Source of the DNA: Spirosoma aureum | GTDB lineage: Bacteria > Bacteroidota > Bacteroidia > Cytophagales > Spirosomataceae | Assembly: GCF_011604685.1 (NCBI RefSeq) | Contig: NZ_CP050063.1 | Coordinates: 6,365,001 to 6,429,000 of the forward strand | DNA length: 64,000 bases | Direction of reading: 5' to 3' | Part shown: positions 8,807 through 16,782 of the stretch, one piece after another | Position numbering within the stretch: position 1 is the stretch's first letter | Layout: the number at the start of each line of letters is the position of its first letter | Translations under genes and position numbers: made by a program | Notes under the pieces: model-generated | What the model saw: the letters and a program-made list of their open reading frames with translations, nothing else | Databases searched by the model: none | What the model was told of the DNA's origin: nothing

Positions 8807-10462
8807 TCAAATACTTGACTTCGTAACACCAAAATGCTGAAGAGTGCCGGATCCGTCGAGAAAATTAAGTATTATCGTTAACTCATTAAAAAGCGATTTG
8901 AAGTTACCATAAGCTGTTCCAGTAATATCTATATCATCTTTTAGATTTAAAAATTTGTTAACATTTTTATAATAGCTAACATCTCCAGTATATTGGTTTC
9001 CATCGCTCCAGCCAGTTTCAATAAAGAATTTTTTCTGTAAAAAAACAGTAGATGGTCGGCTAAGCACTACATATCGATGATTATCCGATTCTATAGTAAA
9101 ACAAAGTCTACTCAATTCAGACTGATTAGAGGCGTGATGAAGTAAAAGCATTAAGGTTTTTATTAATTTAGGTACATATTCTTTATCATAGCCAGTATCT
9201 TTGCTATGGTCAATTTTTTCGATTCTATTTTTTAGCAAATCGTAGTCTCCAAATATTAAACACAAAACTCTTATAGCATGAATAAATGGGTAGTCTTCTG
9301 AAGTTACGAAAAAAGTTTTAACACCTTCTCCAATAAAGTATTTATTATCTCTAAAGTGTGGTCGGCTGTCCTTGTATACCGTCGGAAAATTCTCCAAAAT
9401 ATTATAGGGGCCATATTGATAAGAGGTGAGATTCGTAGGTATTTTAACCTTAATGATTTCACGCATTGTTAATATATTTTTTTCAACAAAGTAGGCCAGT
9501 AGCATTCCTAGTACATCTTGCGAGTCCTTATCTGGAATTACCCCGCCTAAATCTAGCCGACAGAATTGTTGAATAGCCAGCTTATTATTAAAATGAAATA
9601 CTTCCGTTGAAAAGAACTTACTAATGTATCCTGAAAAGCTTGTTTCACTTCCATACTTATATGCATAGATTTTAGCAATATTGTCGTAGTCGCAGACAAT
9701 AATAATCTTATCAAAACCAAATTTATTATCCTCATCAAACATATCATTGTGAACGCTCAGAATGTTCAAAATTCTGAAGACATGTTCAGGATCAAGTCGA
9801 TCGAAATCATCGATAATCAGTACGTTCTCTTTTTTGCCTTGCTGTTTACATATTTCTATTGCTGACTTTATCGTCTGAGTAATCAGGTCATTTTCAAATA
9901 TTGAACCTTTTTTTAATACGCTATCTTCTAAATATCTTTTAAATAGATCTGAATGTGTTTCGGAAGCCTTGTCTATACTGTTTTTAAAGTTTTTGTATTT
10001 CTGGTAATAATCCATCAAACCAATGGCTACACTTTTAGCTCCAGCTACTATTGATAGTCCTTTTGCCTCAATAGACTCTCCGTCAATTGTGCCCTTAGCC
10101 ATTGTTTCTATCAGAAGTAGTAATGTATCAATAGCAGCCTGTGGCTGATTGCTCAAAAATTGATACATATACAAATCCTCGCCAAACCTACTTTTCAAAC
10201 TTGGCGCGAATTCTGGCATTCCAATTAATTTAAGAGCCAGATCAAATTTTATATACTCAAAGATGTCTTCATTTAGCCCAACGGAATATTTTACGGGAGA
10301 TAGCCAAAATGTATTTAACTGATCTTTTTTTGCCTCGAAGTATTCTTTTAAAAAATAAGTCTTACCTGAACCAAACTTACCTGAAAATAATATTCGTTTG
10401 TTGGAAGGGTTGGAAAAATGAATATCGAAAGCGGCGGATGGTTCTATAGTCTTAATAATCAT
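8807..10462 (-). CDS. KAP-family P-loop NTPase
   Basis: A 551-aa protein. Walker A is GKFGSGKT (residues 28-35) and the Walker B region LIIDDFDRLD lies at 215-224, followed by an IIIVCDYDNIA strand. That layout, with a long helical insert between the motifs (about 100-190), is typical of KAP P-loop NTPases, several of which act in phage exclusion. No transmembrane pair is evident in the insert, unlike many KAP proteins. The gene is markedly AT-rich compared with the tail genes, which suggests separate acquisition. It lies 32 bp downstream of the resolvase gene on the same strand and may share its transcript. An antiphage role is plausible but not shown. Confidence 0.75.
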   Translation of the reverse strand: MIIKTIEPSAAFDIHFSNPSNKRILFSGKFGSGKTYFLKEYFEAKKDQLNTFWLSPVKYSVGLNEDIFEYIKFDLALKLIGMPEFAPSLKSRFGEDLYMYQFLSNQPQAAIDTLLLLIETMAKGTIDGESIEAKGLSIVAGAKSVAIGLMDYYQKYKNFKNSIDKASETHSDLFKRYLEDSVLKKGSIFENDLITQTIKSAIEICKQQGKKENVLIIDDFDRLDPEHVFRILNILSVHNDMFDEDNKFGFDKIIIVCDYDNIAKIYAYKYGSETSFSGYISKFFSTEVFHFNNKLAIQQFCRLDLGGVIPDKDSQDVLGMLLAYFVEKNILTMREIIKVKIPTNLTSYQYGPYNILENFPTVYKDSRPHFRDNKYFIGEGVKTFFVTSEDYPFIHAIRVLCLIFGDYDLLKNRIEKIDHSKDTGYDKEYVPKLIKTLMLLLHHASNQSELSRLCFTIESDNHRYVVLSRPSTVFLQKKFFIETGWSDGNQYTGDVSYYKNVNKFLNLKDDIDITGTAYGNFKSLFNELTIILNFLDGSGTLQHFGVTKSSI

Positions 10463-10494
10463 ACAGATTGCTATAACTAGGTATAAAACTTTTT

Positions 10495-11070
10495 TTAATT
10501 GTTTAAGTCAACTCTACGAAATTTCAGATATGTATAGACGGTCTGGCGTGATAGACTCAGCTGATCTGCAATCAACTTAATGGCATACCCTTCTTTATAT
10601 AAAGATTCTGCCACACGTGCAGTTTTCTTTGCTTCGTCACTCAATCCCTTTGGTTTGCCACCAACTTTTCCTTTTAGCTTAGCAGCTGCTAATCCAGCCG
10701 TTGTCCGCTCCCGAATCAACGATCGTTCGTATTCAGCCAGGCTGCAAAAAATATGAAAGATCAACTTACCGGAGGGTGTACTGGTATCGATCTGATCATT
10801 CAGGCTGGTAAAGCCAACGCCCTTATCCGAAAAACCATTGACCAATTCAACCAGGTGTGGAAGCGATCTGCCTAGTCGGTCAAGTTTCCAGACTACAACC
10901 TCATCTCCACCCCGGAGCCGATCGATCATGAGCTGTAGCTGGGGACGATCCGTACCACTGCCACTAATTTTGTCCTGGTAGATCTGTTCGCAACCAGCTG
11001 CCGTTAGGGCATTCAACTGGAGATCTAAATTCTGTTCGATAGTTGACACTCGAGCGTAGCCGATCTTCAT
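10495..11070 (-). CDS. Serine recombinase, resolvase/invertase family
   Basis: The ATG at 11068-11070 gives 191 residues starting MKIGYARVST, the canonical resolvase N-terminus with catalytic Ser9; a longer frame adds 15 residues and is unlikely. The catalytic domain continues through DRPQLQLMIDRLRGGDEVVVWKLDRLGRS and the conserved SLAEYERSLIRERT segment of the E helix region. A C-terminal helix-turn-helix follows (about 150-185, LSLSRQTVYTYLK). Length matches Tn3-type resolvases and Hin/Gin invertases. No transposase lies nearby, so it is a stand-alone recombinase. A res-like arrangement of dyads sits directly upstream. Confidence 0.9.
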   Translation of the reverse strand: MKIGYARVSTIEQNLDLQLNALTAAGCEQIYQDKISGSGTDRPQLQLMIDRLRGGDEVVVWKLDRLGRSLPHLVELVNGFSDKGVGFTSLNDQIDTSTPSGKLIFHIFCSLAEYERSLIRERTTAGLAAAKLKGKVGGKPKGLSDEAKKTARVAESLYKEGYAIKLIADQLSLSRQTVYTYLKFRRVDLNN

Positions 11071-11137
11071 AGTATTAGCAAAGCGAATTTCTCTTCCCTT
11101 GCCCAAGTTACCCATTTTACAAGGGTCTTGATCAAGA

Positions 11138-11266
11138 GTGTCTAAAATAACGCTTTAAATTAGACACGCAATATTAGACAGGTATATTGGACAGATTTCA
11201 CACATAAAGCGCAAATCAAGCGTAGCTAGAATGTGTCAGGTAAAACGGCCGTTTTGTTAGACACAC
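11138..11266. other. Putative res (resolvase) site
   Basis: Upstream of the resolvase gene are repeated TTAGACA/TGTCTAA half-sites. A 28-bp dyad runs 11139-11166 (TGTCTAA ... TTAGACA). Two direct half-sites follow at 11174-11180 and 11187-11193. A second dyad spans 11234-11263 (TGTC ... GACA), exactly centred on the perfect palindrome AAAACGGCCGTTTT (11242-11255). The spacing and 28-30-bp size resemble subsites of Tn3-type res. Confidence 0.6.
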
Positions 11267-11364
11267 AACCCGGCATCGATCATGTAGCGCATAATTAATT
11301 TTCACTATACCATGCAAATTAATCGGCACTATTTATTAACTACGCAATTAAATATATTATTCAG

Positions 11365-11395
11365 TTGCATAAGTGCCAAATGGCACTTATCTTTG
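11365..11395 (+). promoter_or_regulatory. Promoter and operator of the toxin-antitoxin operon
   Basis: A 10-bp inverted repeat with a 2-nt centre (ATAAGTGCCA / TGGCACTTAT, 11369-11390) overlaps a Bacteroidota -7 box TATCTTTG (11388-11395). A TTG at 11365-11367 is correctly spaced for the -33 element. The layout predicts autorepression by the antitoxin. Confidence 0.7.
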
Positions 11396-11417
11396 TCATG
11401 AACTAATAAGTAAGAAA

Positions 11418-12545
11418 ATGGACGGAAAACAAGTGCTAGATAAAACAGCCGTCAAGCCCTTCGATGTTGCTTCTGCACATATGGAGGCTATGTCTAAATT
11501 TAATAGTAGAACTAAGGAAATCCAGGAATCTCTTGAGTCCCTTGCTGTACTTAATACGAAACTTTTGGCTCAAATTCAAAGTCAAGTAGCCAAAATTCAA
11601 GCTTTAAATATAAATCTTTACCCTGATAAATGGCCAAAAGTTGATTTTGATAAATCTTTTGCCATTTATCAGTGGCCAAAGTTTGAAATTGATAAATGTA
11701 TAACCATTGGCCAAAGTCGTTTGACCAAGTTTAGCAGTTTCAATTTAACGGCTAAGTCCTATTCATCTGTTAGGTCAATCCATAGATTAGTCTGTGATTT
11801 TGATATTCTTGATTTCGATTTGTCACCAGTCAAGGCTCCTGACTTAACTGGGCTTAGCAATTTGAGTGGTATAAAATGGTCTGCTTTATCAACTCCGAAT
11901 ACTTTAAGCCAACCAGCTGAACCAAATCAATATGATGAGCTACTGACCCATATTGGCAATGCTTTTGGCTATGCGAAACATTTATCTGATTTTTCAATTA
12001 AGGCACATGATCATAACTCAGCTGCCGAAGCTGAATGCTTTCGCCTTAAATTAGAAATTTTGGCAGCTCAGGAATTATTACTTGGCTTAAATAAAGTGCT
12101 GGGCACATTGGTAAAGCTTCGTCTACCTAATTGCCAACCTCCCAGTCCCACAAACTTTGTTAAGGATAATAAGATGCCAGCCCCTGACGACGATCACATT
12201 AAGCGTGACCAGCTTCCGCTATCGATGGCCGAAGATTTAGCCGATGTACTTGACCTTACCGACAAGGAAATGGCAACAATCTTAACCATATCAATACGGA
12301 CGTATCACCGCTTAAAACAGAAGGGGCTATTGAATCCTGTTGCTTCCGAACGACTATTAATGCTGAAAGATTTGGCAGAATATGGTTTAGAGGTTTTTGA
12401 GGATCAAAGCAATTTCAACGAGTGGTTACGTTTCCCTTTGCAAGAATTAAGCAATAATTCACCGCTTAACTTACTGGATACTGCCACTGGAATTGCCCGC
12501 ATTAAAACCATTTTGGGTAGAATTGACTACGGTGTATTCAGCTAA
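11418..12545 (+). CDS. Xre/MbcA/ParS-type antitoxin with a long N-terminal extension
   Basis: The start is placed at ATG 11418, 22 bp after the -7 box; a GTG at 11373 would fall inside the operator. The product is 375 aa. Its C-terminal third is an Xre/ParS antitoxin: a helix-turn-helix (about residues 266-305, LDLTDKEMATILTISIRTYH) and a ParS-type toxin-binding segment (306-375, RLLMLKDLAEYGLEVF). The RES toxin follows after 27 bp. Usual antitoxins of this class are about 150 aa, so the roughly 250-residue N-terminus is unusual. It has a short coiled-coil-like stretch (about 20-65), an imperfect repeat of WPK(V/F)(D/E)(F/I)DK near residues 73-93, and a helical block (175-235). It resembles nothing I can name. 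Confidence 0.8.
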   Translation: MDGKQVLDKTAVKPFDVASAHMEAMSKFNSRTKEIQESLESLAVLNTKLLAQIQSQVAKIQALNINLYPDKWPKVDFDKSFAIYQWPKFEIDKCITIGQSRLTKFSSFNLTAKSYSSVRSIHRLVCDFDILDFDLSPVKAPDLTGLSNLSGIKWSALSTPNTLSQPAEPNQYDELLTHIGNAFGYAKHLSDFSIKAHDHNSAAEAECFRLKLEILAAQELLLGLNKVLGTLVKLRLPNCQPPSPTNFVKDNKMPAPDDDHIKRDQLPLSMAEDLADVLDLTDKEMATILTISIRTYHRLKQKGLLNPVASERLLMLKDLAEYGLEVFEDQSNFNEWLRFPLQELSNNSPLNLLDTATGIARIKTILGRIDYGVFS

Positions 12546-12572
12546 GTTGAGCCTAGACCCTAGCATAAGGTC

Positions 12573-13058
12573 ATGGGAACAATCCAAGTCTATCGACTAC
12601 AAAAATCAAAACATAATTCAACAACTCTATTAGGAACTGGTGCCAAACTGTCTGGTGGTCGGTGGAATGTCTGTGGTACGCCACTTATTTACACTGCTGC
12701 TTCAACGTCACTGGCCATATTGGAGGTACGGGTTCATCTTGGTATCCTGCCCACTACAAAGTATCCACCACTTAATATGGTTGTTATCGAACTTCCTGAA
12801 GAGTGCATTTATGAATTCTACCCATCCGATTTACCAGATGACTGGAATGAAGTACCCGCATCTGATTGTTGTCAGCAATTTTTAGCACCCTTTCTGGAGC
12901 CTGGCAATAAACTTGCCTTTAGCGTTCCCTCAGCGGTCAATCCATTTGAGCGCAACATCTTAATCAACCCTTTACATTCGGACATTAGACGAGTTTTTGT
13001 TCGGGAGTTTTATCCATTTACTATGGACAGCCGTCTATTTCAGGATATAATGGTTTGA
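12573..13058 (+). CDS. RES-domain toxin
   Basis: A 161-aa RES protein. The conserved residues are visible: Arg8, GGRWN with Arg30, Tyr40, Glu51 in ILEVRVH, and Ser120 in VPSAV followed by NILINPLH. RES toxins are ADP-ribosyltransferase-fold enzymes that degrade or phosphorolyse NAD+, or modify targets, and stop growth. Here it follows its Xre-type antitoxin gene in the standard order. A bidirectional terminator 81 bp downstream closes the operon. Length is normal and no key residue is missing, so it should be active. Confidence 0.9.
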   Translation: MGTIQVYRLQKSKHNSTTLLGTGAKLSGGRWNVCGTPLIYTAASTSLAILEVRVHLGILPTTKYPPLNMVVIELPEECIYEFYPSDLPDDWNEVPASDCCQQFLAPFLEPGNKLAFSVPSAVNPFERNILINPLHSDIRRVFVREFYPFTMDSRLFQDIMV

Positions 13059-13139
13059 AAAGAGATGCAGCATTTTCATACAATTCAAATTATTGACTTT
13101 CTTTACTACGAATCATATTTATATGGTGTGGAAGAAGCG

Positions 13140-13171
13140 AACAAGCCCGGATCGAGTGATCCGGGCTTGTT
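13140..13171. terminator. Bidirectional terminator
   Basis: A perfect 14-bp stem (13140-13153 with 13158-13171) and GAGT loop lie between the RES toxin operon and a convergent small minus-strand gene. Confidence 0.9.
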
Positions 13172-13212
13172 TGTTAGCCTTTTGCCAGGAAAGGGACCAT
13201 ATTTGCCTACTA

Positions 13213-13398
13213 CTAATAGTCGATCAGTTTAAGCAGAAACCGCATGTCGTGCTCGAAGGCGACACCGAACCGAAACCCATCGAAGAAAAATACCCCGGCC
13301 TGCTCATCGTGCGTGCCCTCGAATGCTTTATAGTGGTAGCGATTTGGAGAATCTTTCACAAATCCCAGACTTAGTAGCAGATCATGCGTAATTTCCAT
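13213..13398 (-). CDS. Small conserved-looking hypothetical protein, 61 aa
   Basis: The ATG at 13396-13398 gives 61 residues. The sequence (MEITHDLLLSLGFVKD, then NRYHYKAFEG, then FFFDGFRFGVAFEHDMRFL) has the alternating pattern of a small beta-rich fold that opens with a helix. It reads as a real protein, whereas the overlapping frame on the other strand (13093-13374) does not and contains the terminator stem. No family name can be given. It is transcribed toward the RES toxin. Confidence 0.5.
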   Translation of the reverse strand: MEITHDLLLSLGFVKDSPNRYHYKAFEGTHDEQAGVFFFDGFRFGVAFEHDMRFLLKLIDY

Positions 13399-13565
13399 CA
13401 CAAATGGTTGGTATTTTCTTTAATGTCAGTTTAAGTACATGCAACTGTTCATAAATGTTGTGCACCATACAAGTACTCTCAAAAGACAATTATACTATTG
13501 ATAGAAGTATCAAAACCTTGTTTGCGATCACGACATCTTGTAAGTCAATATGATAGGCAAAAATA

Positions 13566-13584
13566 ACTCATAAATAATGAGTTG
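13566..13584. repeat. Small inverted repeat in an AT-rich gap
   Basis: AACTCAT and ATGAGTT form a 7-bp dyad in the otherwise featureless AT-rich stretch 13402-13650. It may be an operator; there is no other support. Confidence 0.3.
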
Positions 13585-13795
13585 CCAGAATTGTATTATA
13601 CGCGTGAACCGGTCAGTAAAATCGCTCTTTTATTTTTTTTAGCATAGCTCTCTTATCGGGTATTGTTAAGTCGCTAAGCATTACGGCTTAACAATTTCTT
13701 AACCTGTCCGATAGAGTTGCACGTTTCAATGAATTGCGAAAACACCCGAACCTTCGGGGTTGCTTTTCCGTCTATTTCAATAGAACTTCGCTATT

Positions 13796-13942
13796 GTGCT
13801 GAAACAAAAGCAAAAGCGCAACCAGTGGTTAGTCTGGTTGCGCGGAGCTGCCGAGGTAGTGGGACTACTGATCAGCGTAGAGGTAGCGATTCAAGGAGCC
13901 CTAGATTTGGCGATCAAACTCCTGAATCTGCTACATTACTAA
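13796..13942 (+). CDS. Possible 48-aa amphipathic peptide
   Basis: A GTG-started frame of 48 codons. The product has a basic N-terminus (LKQKQKRNQW) followed by an almost continuous hydrophobic/amphipathic helix (WLVWLRGAAEVVGLLISVEV and on). This is the layout of small membrane-active peptides such as type I toxins or holin-like proteins. Against it: a non-ATG start, no clear ribosome site, and overlap with a strong stem. A second frame also stays open but is rich in Ser/Arg and not protein-like. A terminator begins 8 bp after the stop. Confidence 0.35.
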   Translation: MLKQKQKRNQWLVWLRGAAEVVGLLISVEVAIQGALDLAIKLLNLLHY

Positions 13943-13949
13943 CAATTAG

Positions 13950-13978
13950 CCGGTACTGAAAGGTGCCGGTTTTTGTTT
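13950..13978 (+). terminator. Rho-independent terminator
   Basis: A 7-bp stem CCGGTAC/GTGCCGG with one G-T pair and a 6-nt loop is followed by TTTTTGTTTT. Confidence 0.75.
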
Positions 13979-13988
13979 TAATAACGTT

Positions 13989-14077
13989 GATATGCAGTTT
14001 TTGCATATCAAATTTACACACCACAAATTACACATTAGAATTCTTTAGAATCAAAGGTTTTCAAAAGTTTTCAAAAG
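13989..14077. repeat. Inverted and tandem repeats between the structured transcript and umuC
   Basis: GATATGCA/TGCATATC forms a dyad at 13989-14009. The 10-mer TTTTCAAAAG occurs twice in direct tandem at 14058-14067 and 14068-14077. No gene is seen in 13979-14128. Confidence 0.5.
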
Positions 14078-14128
14078 TGAAGCGCCATAGTCTTACCTAG
14101 CGGCTAAGTTTCACGGCTGATATACCGA

Positions 14129-15418
14129 CTAGTAAGCGACTAACAACTCATTCCAGTTAGTTGTGTAGCGCTGAGATAAATGACCCTGCACCATCTCCCA
14201 CTCCCGGTCCTTTCGCTGTGAGGCTACATAAACCGCGTCACGACCAAACCGGCGATTGAGCCCATCGATGACGTGGCCCAGCTCCAACTGTTCCGGAGTC
14301 GGTGCATCGGCGAAGACTCCTGCCTGGCGATTGTCTTCCGGGACGATATCATTCAGAATGATACCCACTTTTTGATAAGGATAGCCGAACTGATAGATCG
14401 ACTGGAGCGCCGAAATACCATAAGGGAGAAAATCGATCAGGTTATTACTGTGAAAAGGCAACTTGACTGTGCGTGAGGCCGAATACTGTTTGGAAGCCAG
14501 ATCCGGTCGGCCCGGTGTTTTCCGGTTGCGATTCGTATGCAGATAAATGGTCAGGTGCCGGGCGATCGAATTTTGTTTTCGTAACTTCTCGCAGCATCGA
14601 GCCAGGTGCGTAGTCAGGGCATCGGTAATGTTCGTCAGATCTGGAATCAGCTTGCCAAAACTGGGTGCAACGGAAATAGTCCGTTTCGGTAGTGGGTTAT
14701 CCTCCAGGAGCCGGGCCGGATAGCCCCGCAGCTCATAGACCAGGCGAACACCCTGAACCGTCATTTTCTTGCGGATCCATTCGATCTCAGCATTACGCAG
14801 CTGGCGTGCATTGGTGATGCCATTATTCTTGAGCCATTTGGCGTACCGATAACCGACGCCCCACAGATCCTCAATCTCAAACTGCTCCAGTGCTGTATCC
14901 ACCTCAGCCTGATTGGTTAGTACACAGATCCCCTCCAATTCAGGGTTTTTCTTGGCGATCCGGTTGGCAACTTTGGCAAGGGTTTTCGTCGGAGCGAAAC
15001 CAATGCACACCGGTAAGCGCAACCATTGCATCACCGTATTCCGGATACTCTCCCCCAATCCCTGATAACTGGGGTACAGCGTATCGTAACTGCCATCAAC
15101 TTTCAGAAACACCTCATCGATCGAATAGGGCTCCACGTCCTCGACAAAGTTGTACATCAGGCTTTGAAATCGTGCCGACATATCACCATACAAAGCGAAA
15201 TTTGACGAGCACAGCTGTACGTTGTGCTGGTCAATTAGGTCCTGAATCTGAAAGCGGGCGGCTCCCATTTTTATCCCTAATTTTTTAGCCTCGTCGGACC
15301 TGGCGATCACGCAATGATCATTATTGCCAAGAGCAACGACAGGGACACCTTTCAGGCGAGGGTTGAAGCTGCGTTCACAGCTCACGTACATGCTGTTTAC
15401 GTCTACGAGTGCGAACAT
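14129..15418 (-). CDS. umuC: Error-prone DNA polymerase V catalytic subunit
   Basis: A 429-aa Y-family polymerase. The palm motif FALVDVNSMYVSCE carries the first catalytic Asp (residue 6), and SIDEVFL carries Asp101/Glu102. The thumb contains a GVGYR helix-hairpin-helix segment (about residues 188-192), followed by the little-finger domain. Full length matches UmuC. The gene starts 44 bp inside the upstream umuD in another frame, so the two are coupled. Carriage on a mobile element is common for umuDC pairs and would give induced mutagenesis or lesion bypass to the host. Confidence 0.93.
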   Translation of the reverse strand: MFALVDVNSMYVSCERSFNPRLKGVPVVALGNNDHCVIARSDEAKKLGIKMGAARFQIQDLIDQHNVQLCSSNFALYGDMSARFQSLMYNFVEDVEPYSIDEVFLKVDGSYDTLYPSYQGLGESIRNTVMQWLRLPVCIGFAPTKTLAKVANRIAKKNPELEGICVLTNQAEVDTALEQFEIEDLWGVGYRYAKWLKNNGITNARQLRNAEIEWIRKKMTVQGVRLVYELRGYPARLLEDNPLPKRTISVAPSFGKLIPDLTNITDALTTHLARCCEKLRKQNSIARHLTIYLHTNRNRKTPGRPDLASKQYSASRTVKLPFHSNNLIDFLPYGISALQSIYQFGYPYQKVGIILNDIVPEDNRQAGVFADAPTPEQLELGHVIDGLNRRFGRDAVYVASQRKDREWEMVQGHLSQRYTTNWNELLVAY

Positions 15419-15905
15419 GCTCGACAGCGGTGTTAAGTTGATCCTGATTCCACTTTTTGGGTTTCGATACGACGTGAATTACCACGCCCAGTGTATCAAA
15501 CTGATCCACACCAATGTGGACGTAAATGGGCGTAAAGGCCGGATTGCTGGGAAACAGGGTAATCATTTTGCCAACTCTGACAAATCGCTTCACGCAGCAG
15601 TCACCATTGACCCAGGCGACGACAATGGAGCCGGTGCGGATCGGAATGGCGGAGTCTACTACCAGAATGGAGCCGGGAAAAATATCGTCATCGATCATCG
15701 ATTCTCCGGCAGCTCTCACGAAATAGGTAGCGTCGGGATGCTGAACGCAGAGGTCCTGGAGGTTCAGGCGCGTCTCGATGTGCGTTTCGGCTGGATTTGG
15801 GAAGCCTGCCTGAACGGTGGAGCTATATAAGGGAATGGGCAACCGTTTTTCGGGGTCAACCAGCCAAATATTACCGGGGGGAATCGGATCAATGGTGTCT
15901 ATCAT
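15375..15905 (-). CDS. umuD: LexA-type self-cleaving UmuD protein
   Basis: A 176-aa S24-family protein. The cleavage site is Ala33-Gly34 (VQAGFPNPAE), the nucleophile is Ser69 in AAGESM, and the base is Lys106 in CCVKRF. RecA-stimulated self-cleavage would yield the active form that partners UmuC. The C-terminal tail (about 150-176) is basic and longer than in E. coli UmuD. It is the first gene of the umuDC operon. A -7 box TATATTTG lies on the minus strand at 15958-15965. Confidence 0.92.
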   Translation of the reverse strand: MIDTIDPIPPGNIWLVDPEKRLPIPLYSSTVQAGFPNPAETHIETRLNLQDLCVQHPDATYFVRAAGESMIDDDIFPGSILVVDSAIPIRTGSIVVAWVNGDCCVKRFVRVGKMITLFPSNPAFTPIYVHIGVDQFDTLGVVIHVVSKPKKWNQDQLNTAVEHVRTRRRKQHVREL

Positions 15906-15945
15906 AGCGTGTCGTATAAGATTCTGCCGCTATAATATAACTTTA

Positions 15946-15965
15946 GTATATACAATACAAATATA
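15946..15965 (-). promoter_or_regulatory. Probable umuDC promoter
   Basis: On the minus strand, TATATTTG (15958-15965) fits the Bacteroidota -7 consensus. The 8-bp palindrome GTATATAC (15946-15953) follows at once, where a LexA-like repressor could sit. The operator assignment is a guess. Confidence 0.45.
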
Positions 15966-16008
15966 TTACAAAGCCGTTAACCAATGATCTATTTATATTT
16001 AAGAGATT

Positions 16009-16701
16009 CTATCGCTTTCGAATTAATCTATATACTATTTTTTTGGTACTGTCGGTTTGGATAACAATGGTTTCCTCAACTATCTCCTCTATCTTTTTAG
16101 TTCTTTTTTTCTTTTTTGCCTTCGGTAAGGCTGATTTTTCAACTGTAGCTTTCTTTTCGGGAACTGTAGCTTTTACTTTGTGAGGAGGGGTAAAACCTTG
16201 AATTGGCCTTGCTCCCGGAGGAACCATTTGGTAAGTATTATTATTTGTAATTTGAACTGAGGGCTTTTTATCGTCTTCTTTTAAGGTCTGTACAAATGAT
16301 TGTAACACCGCTAAGAAAGCCACAATCACGCTTAAATAATTTGATCTTTCTGAGTGAGTTAAGCCAGCCCTCTGAATAATCTGACTTGCCCCTTGAGCTA
16401 ATATTGGTGAGATAACTTCTGCTCTTTTTAGAAACTCTTCTTGATCTAACTCCTCTTTCTGCGCTGTTTCGACTAAACCTTTAAATTGATCATAAACAGC
16501 CCGAGTAAAAGCTGGACCCGAAATAAATTCAGGAATTCCAGTCCCATCAAAATCAAATTCGCCATCTAACATTTTCGAAGGGCTACCACATTTTGGGCAA
16601 CTTACTGTATTTCCAGAAAATGTCGCACGGCTGTTAACAATGTGAAATCCTTTAAATTCAAAAAGACCGTGGATAGGGCAGTTGGCGTATATTTTGTTCA
16701 T
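16009..16701 (-). CDS. Zinc-ribbon protein of unknown function
   Basis: A 230-aa protein. Cys8-x2-His11 and Cys35-x2-Cys38 form a likely zinc ribbon at the N-terminus. A helical middle (about 65-145) includes a hydrophobic helix YLSVIVAFLAVLQSFVQTL. The tail (165-230) is Lys-rich, low in complexity and ends in a predicted strand. No named family is recognised. The gene is AT-rich, and lies 81 bp downstream of the AbiJ-like gene on the same strand, next to the integrase. It may be the second gene of a defence pair; this is inference. Confidence 0.6.
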   Translation of the reverse strand: MNKIYANCPIHGLFEFKGFHIVNSRATFSGNTVSCPKCGSPSKMLDGEFDFDGTGIPEFISGPAFTRAVYDQFKGLVETAQKEELDQEEFLKRAEVISPILAQGASQIIQRAGLTHSERSNYLSVIVAFLAVLQSFVQTLKEDDKKPSVQITNNNTYQMVPPGARPIQGFTPPHKVKATVPEKKATVEKSALPKAKKKKRTKKIEEIVEETIVIQTDSTKKIVYRLIRKR

Positions 16702-16782
16702 ATTCTTTTACTTGTTGTTTGTTAAATTGTACACGGGAATTTTCCTTTTATTCTGTTAAATACAGCTATAGACACTTGTTCA

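Larger units (their letters stand above)
13651..13980 (+). ncRNA. Candidate structured transcript with several hairpins
   Basis: This gap holds successive stem-loops in one orientation. TTGTTAAG/CTTAACAA (about 13663-13694) is bracketed by TATCGG/CCGATA. CCCGAA/TTCGGG follows near 13745-13758, then CAATAG/CTATTG near 13778-13796, and a perfect 10-bp stem GCGCAACCAG/CTGGTTGCGC near 13816-13843. A terminator closes it at 13950-13978. A short frame (13796-13942) lies inside. It may be a regulatory RNA or a small mRNA with a structured leader. Confidence 0.4.

Noticed and set aside
11373..11417. Upstream GTG start for the antitoxin
   Set aside because: The codon lies inside the operator palindrome and before the predicted transcription start, so the ATG at 11418 is preferred.
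13093..13374. 93-aa frame on the + strand
   Set aside because: It spans the terminator hairpin and overlaps a more convincing minus-strand gene.
13402..14128. CRISPR array or retron
   Set aside because: The hairpins are all different and not evenly spaced, and no reverse transcriptase or cas gene is in the window.
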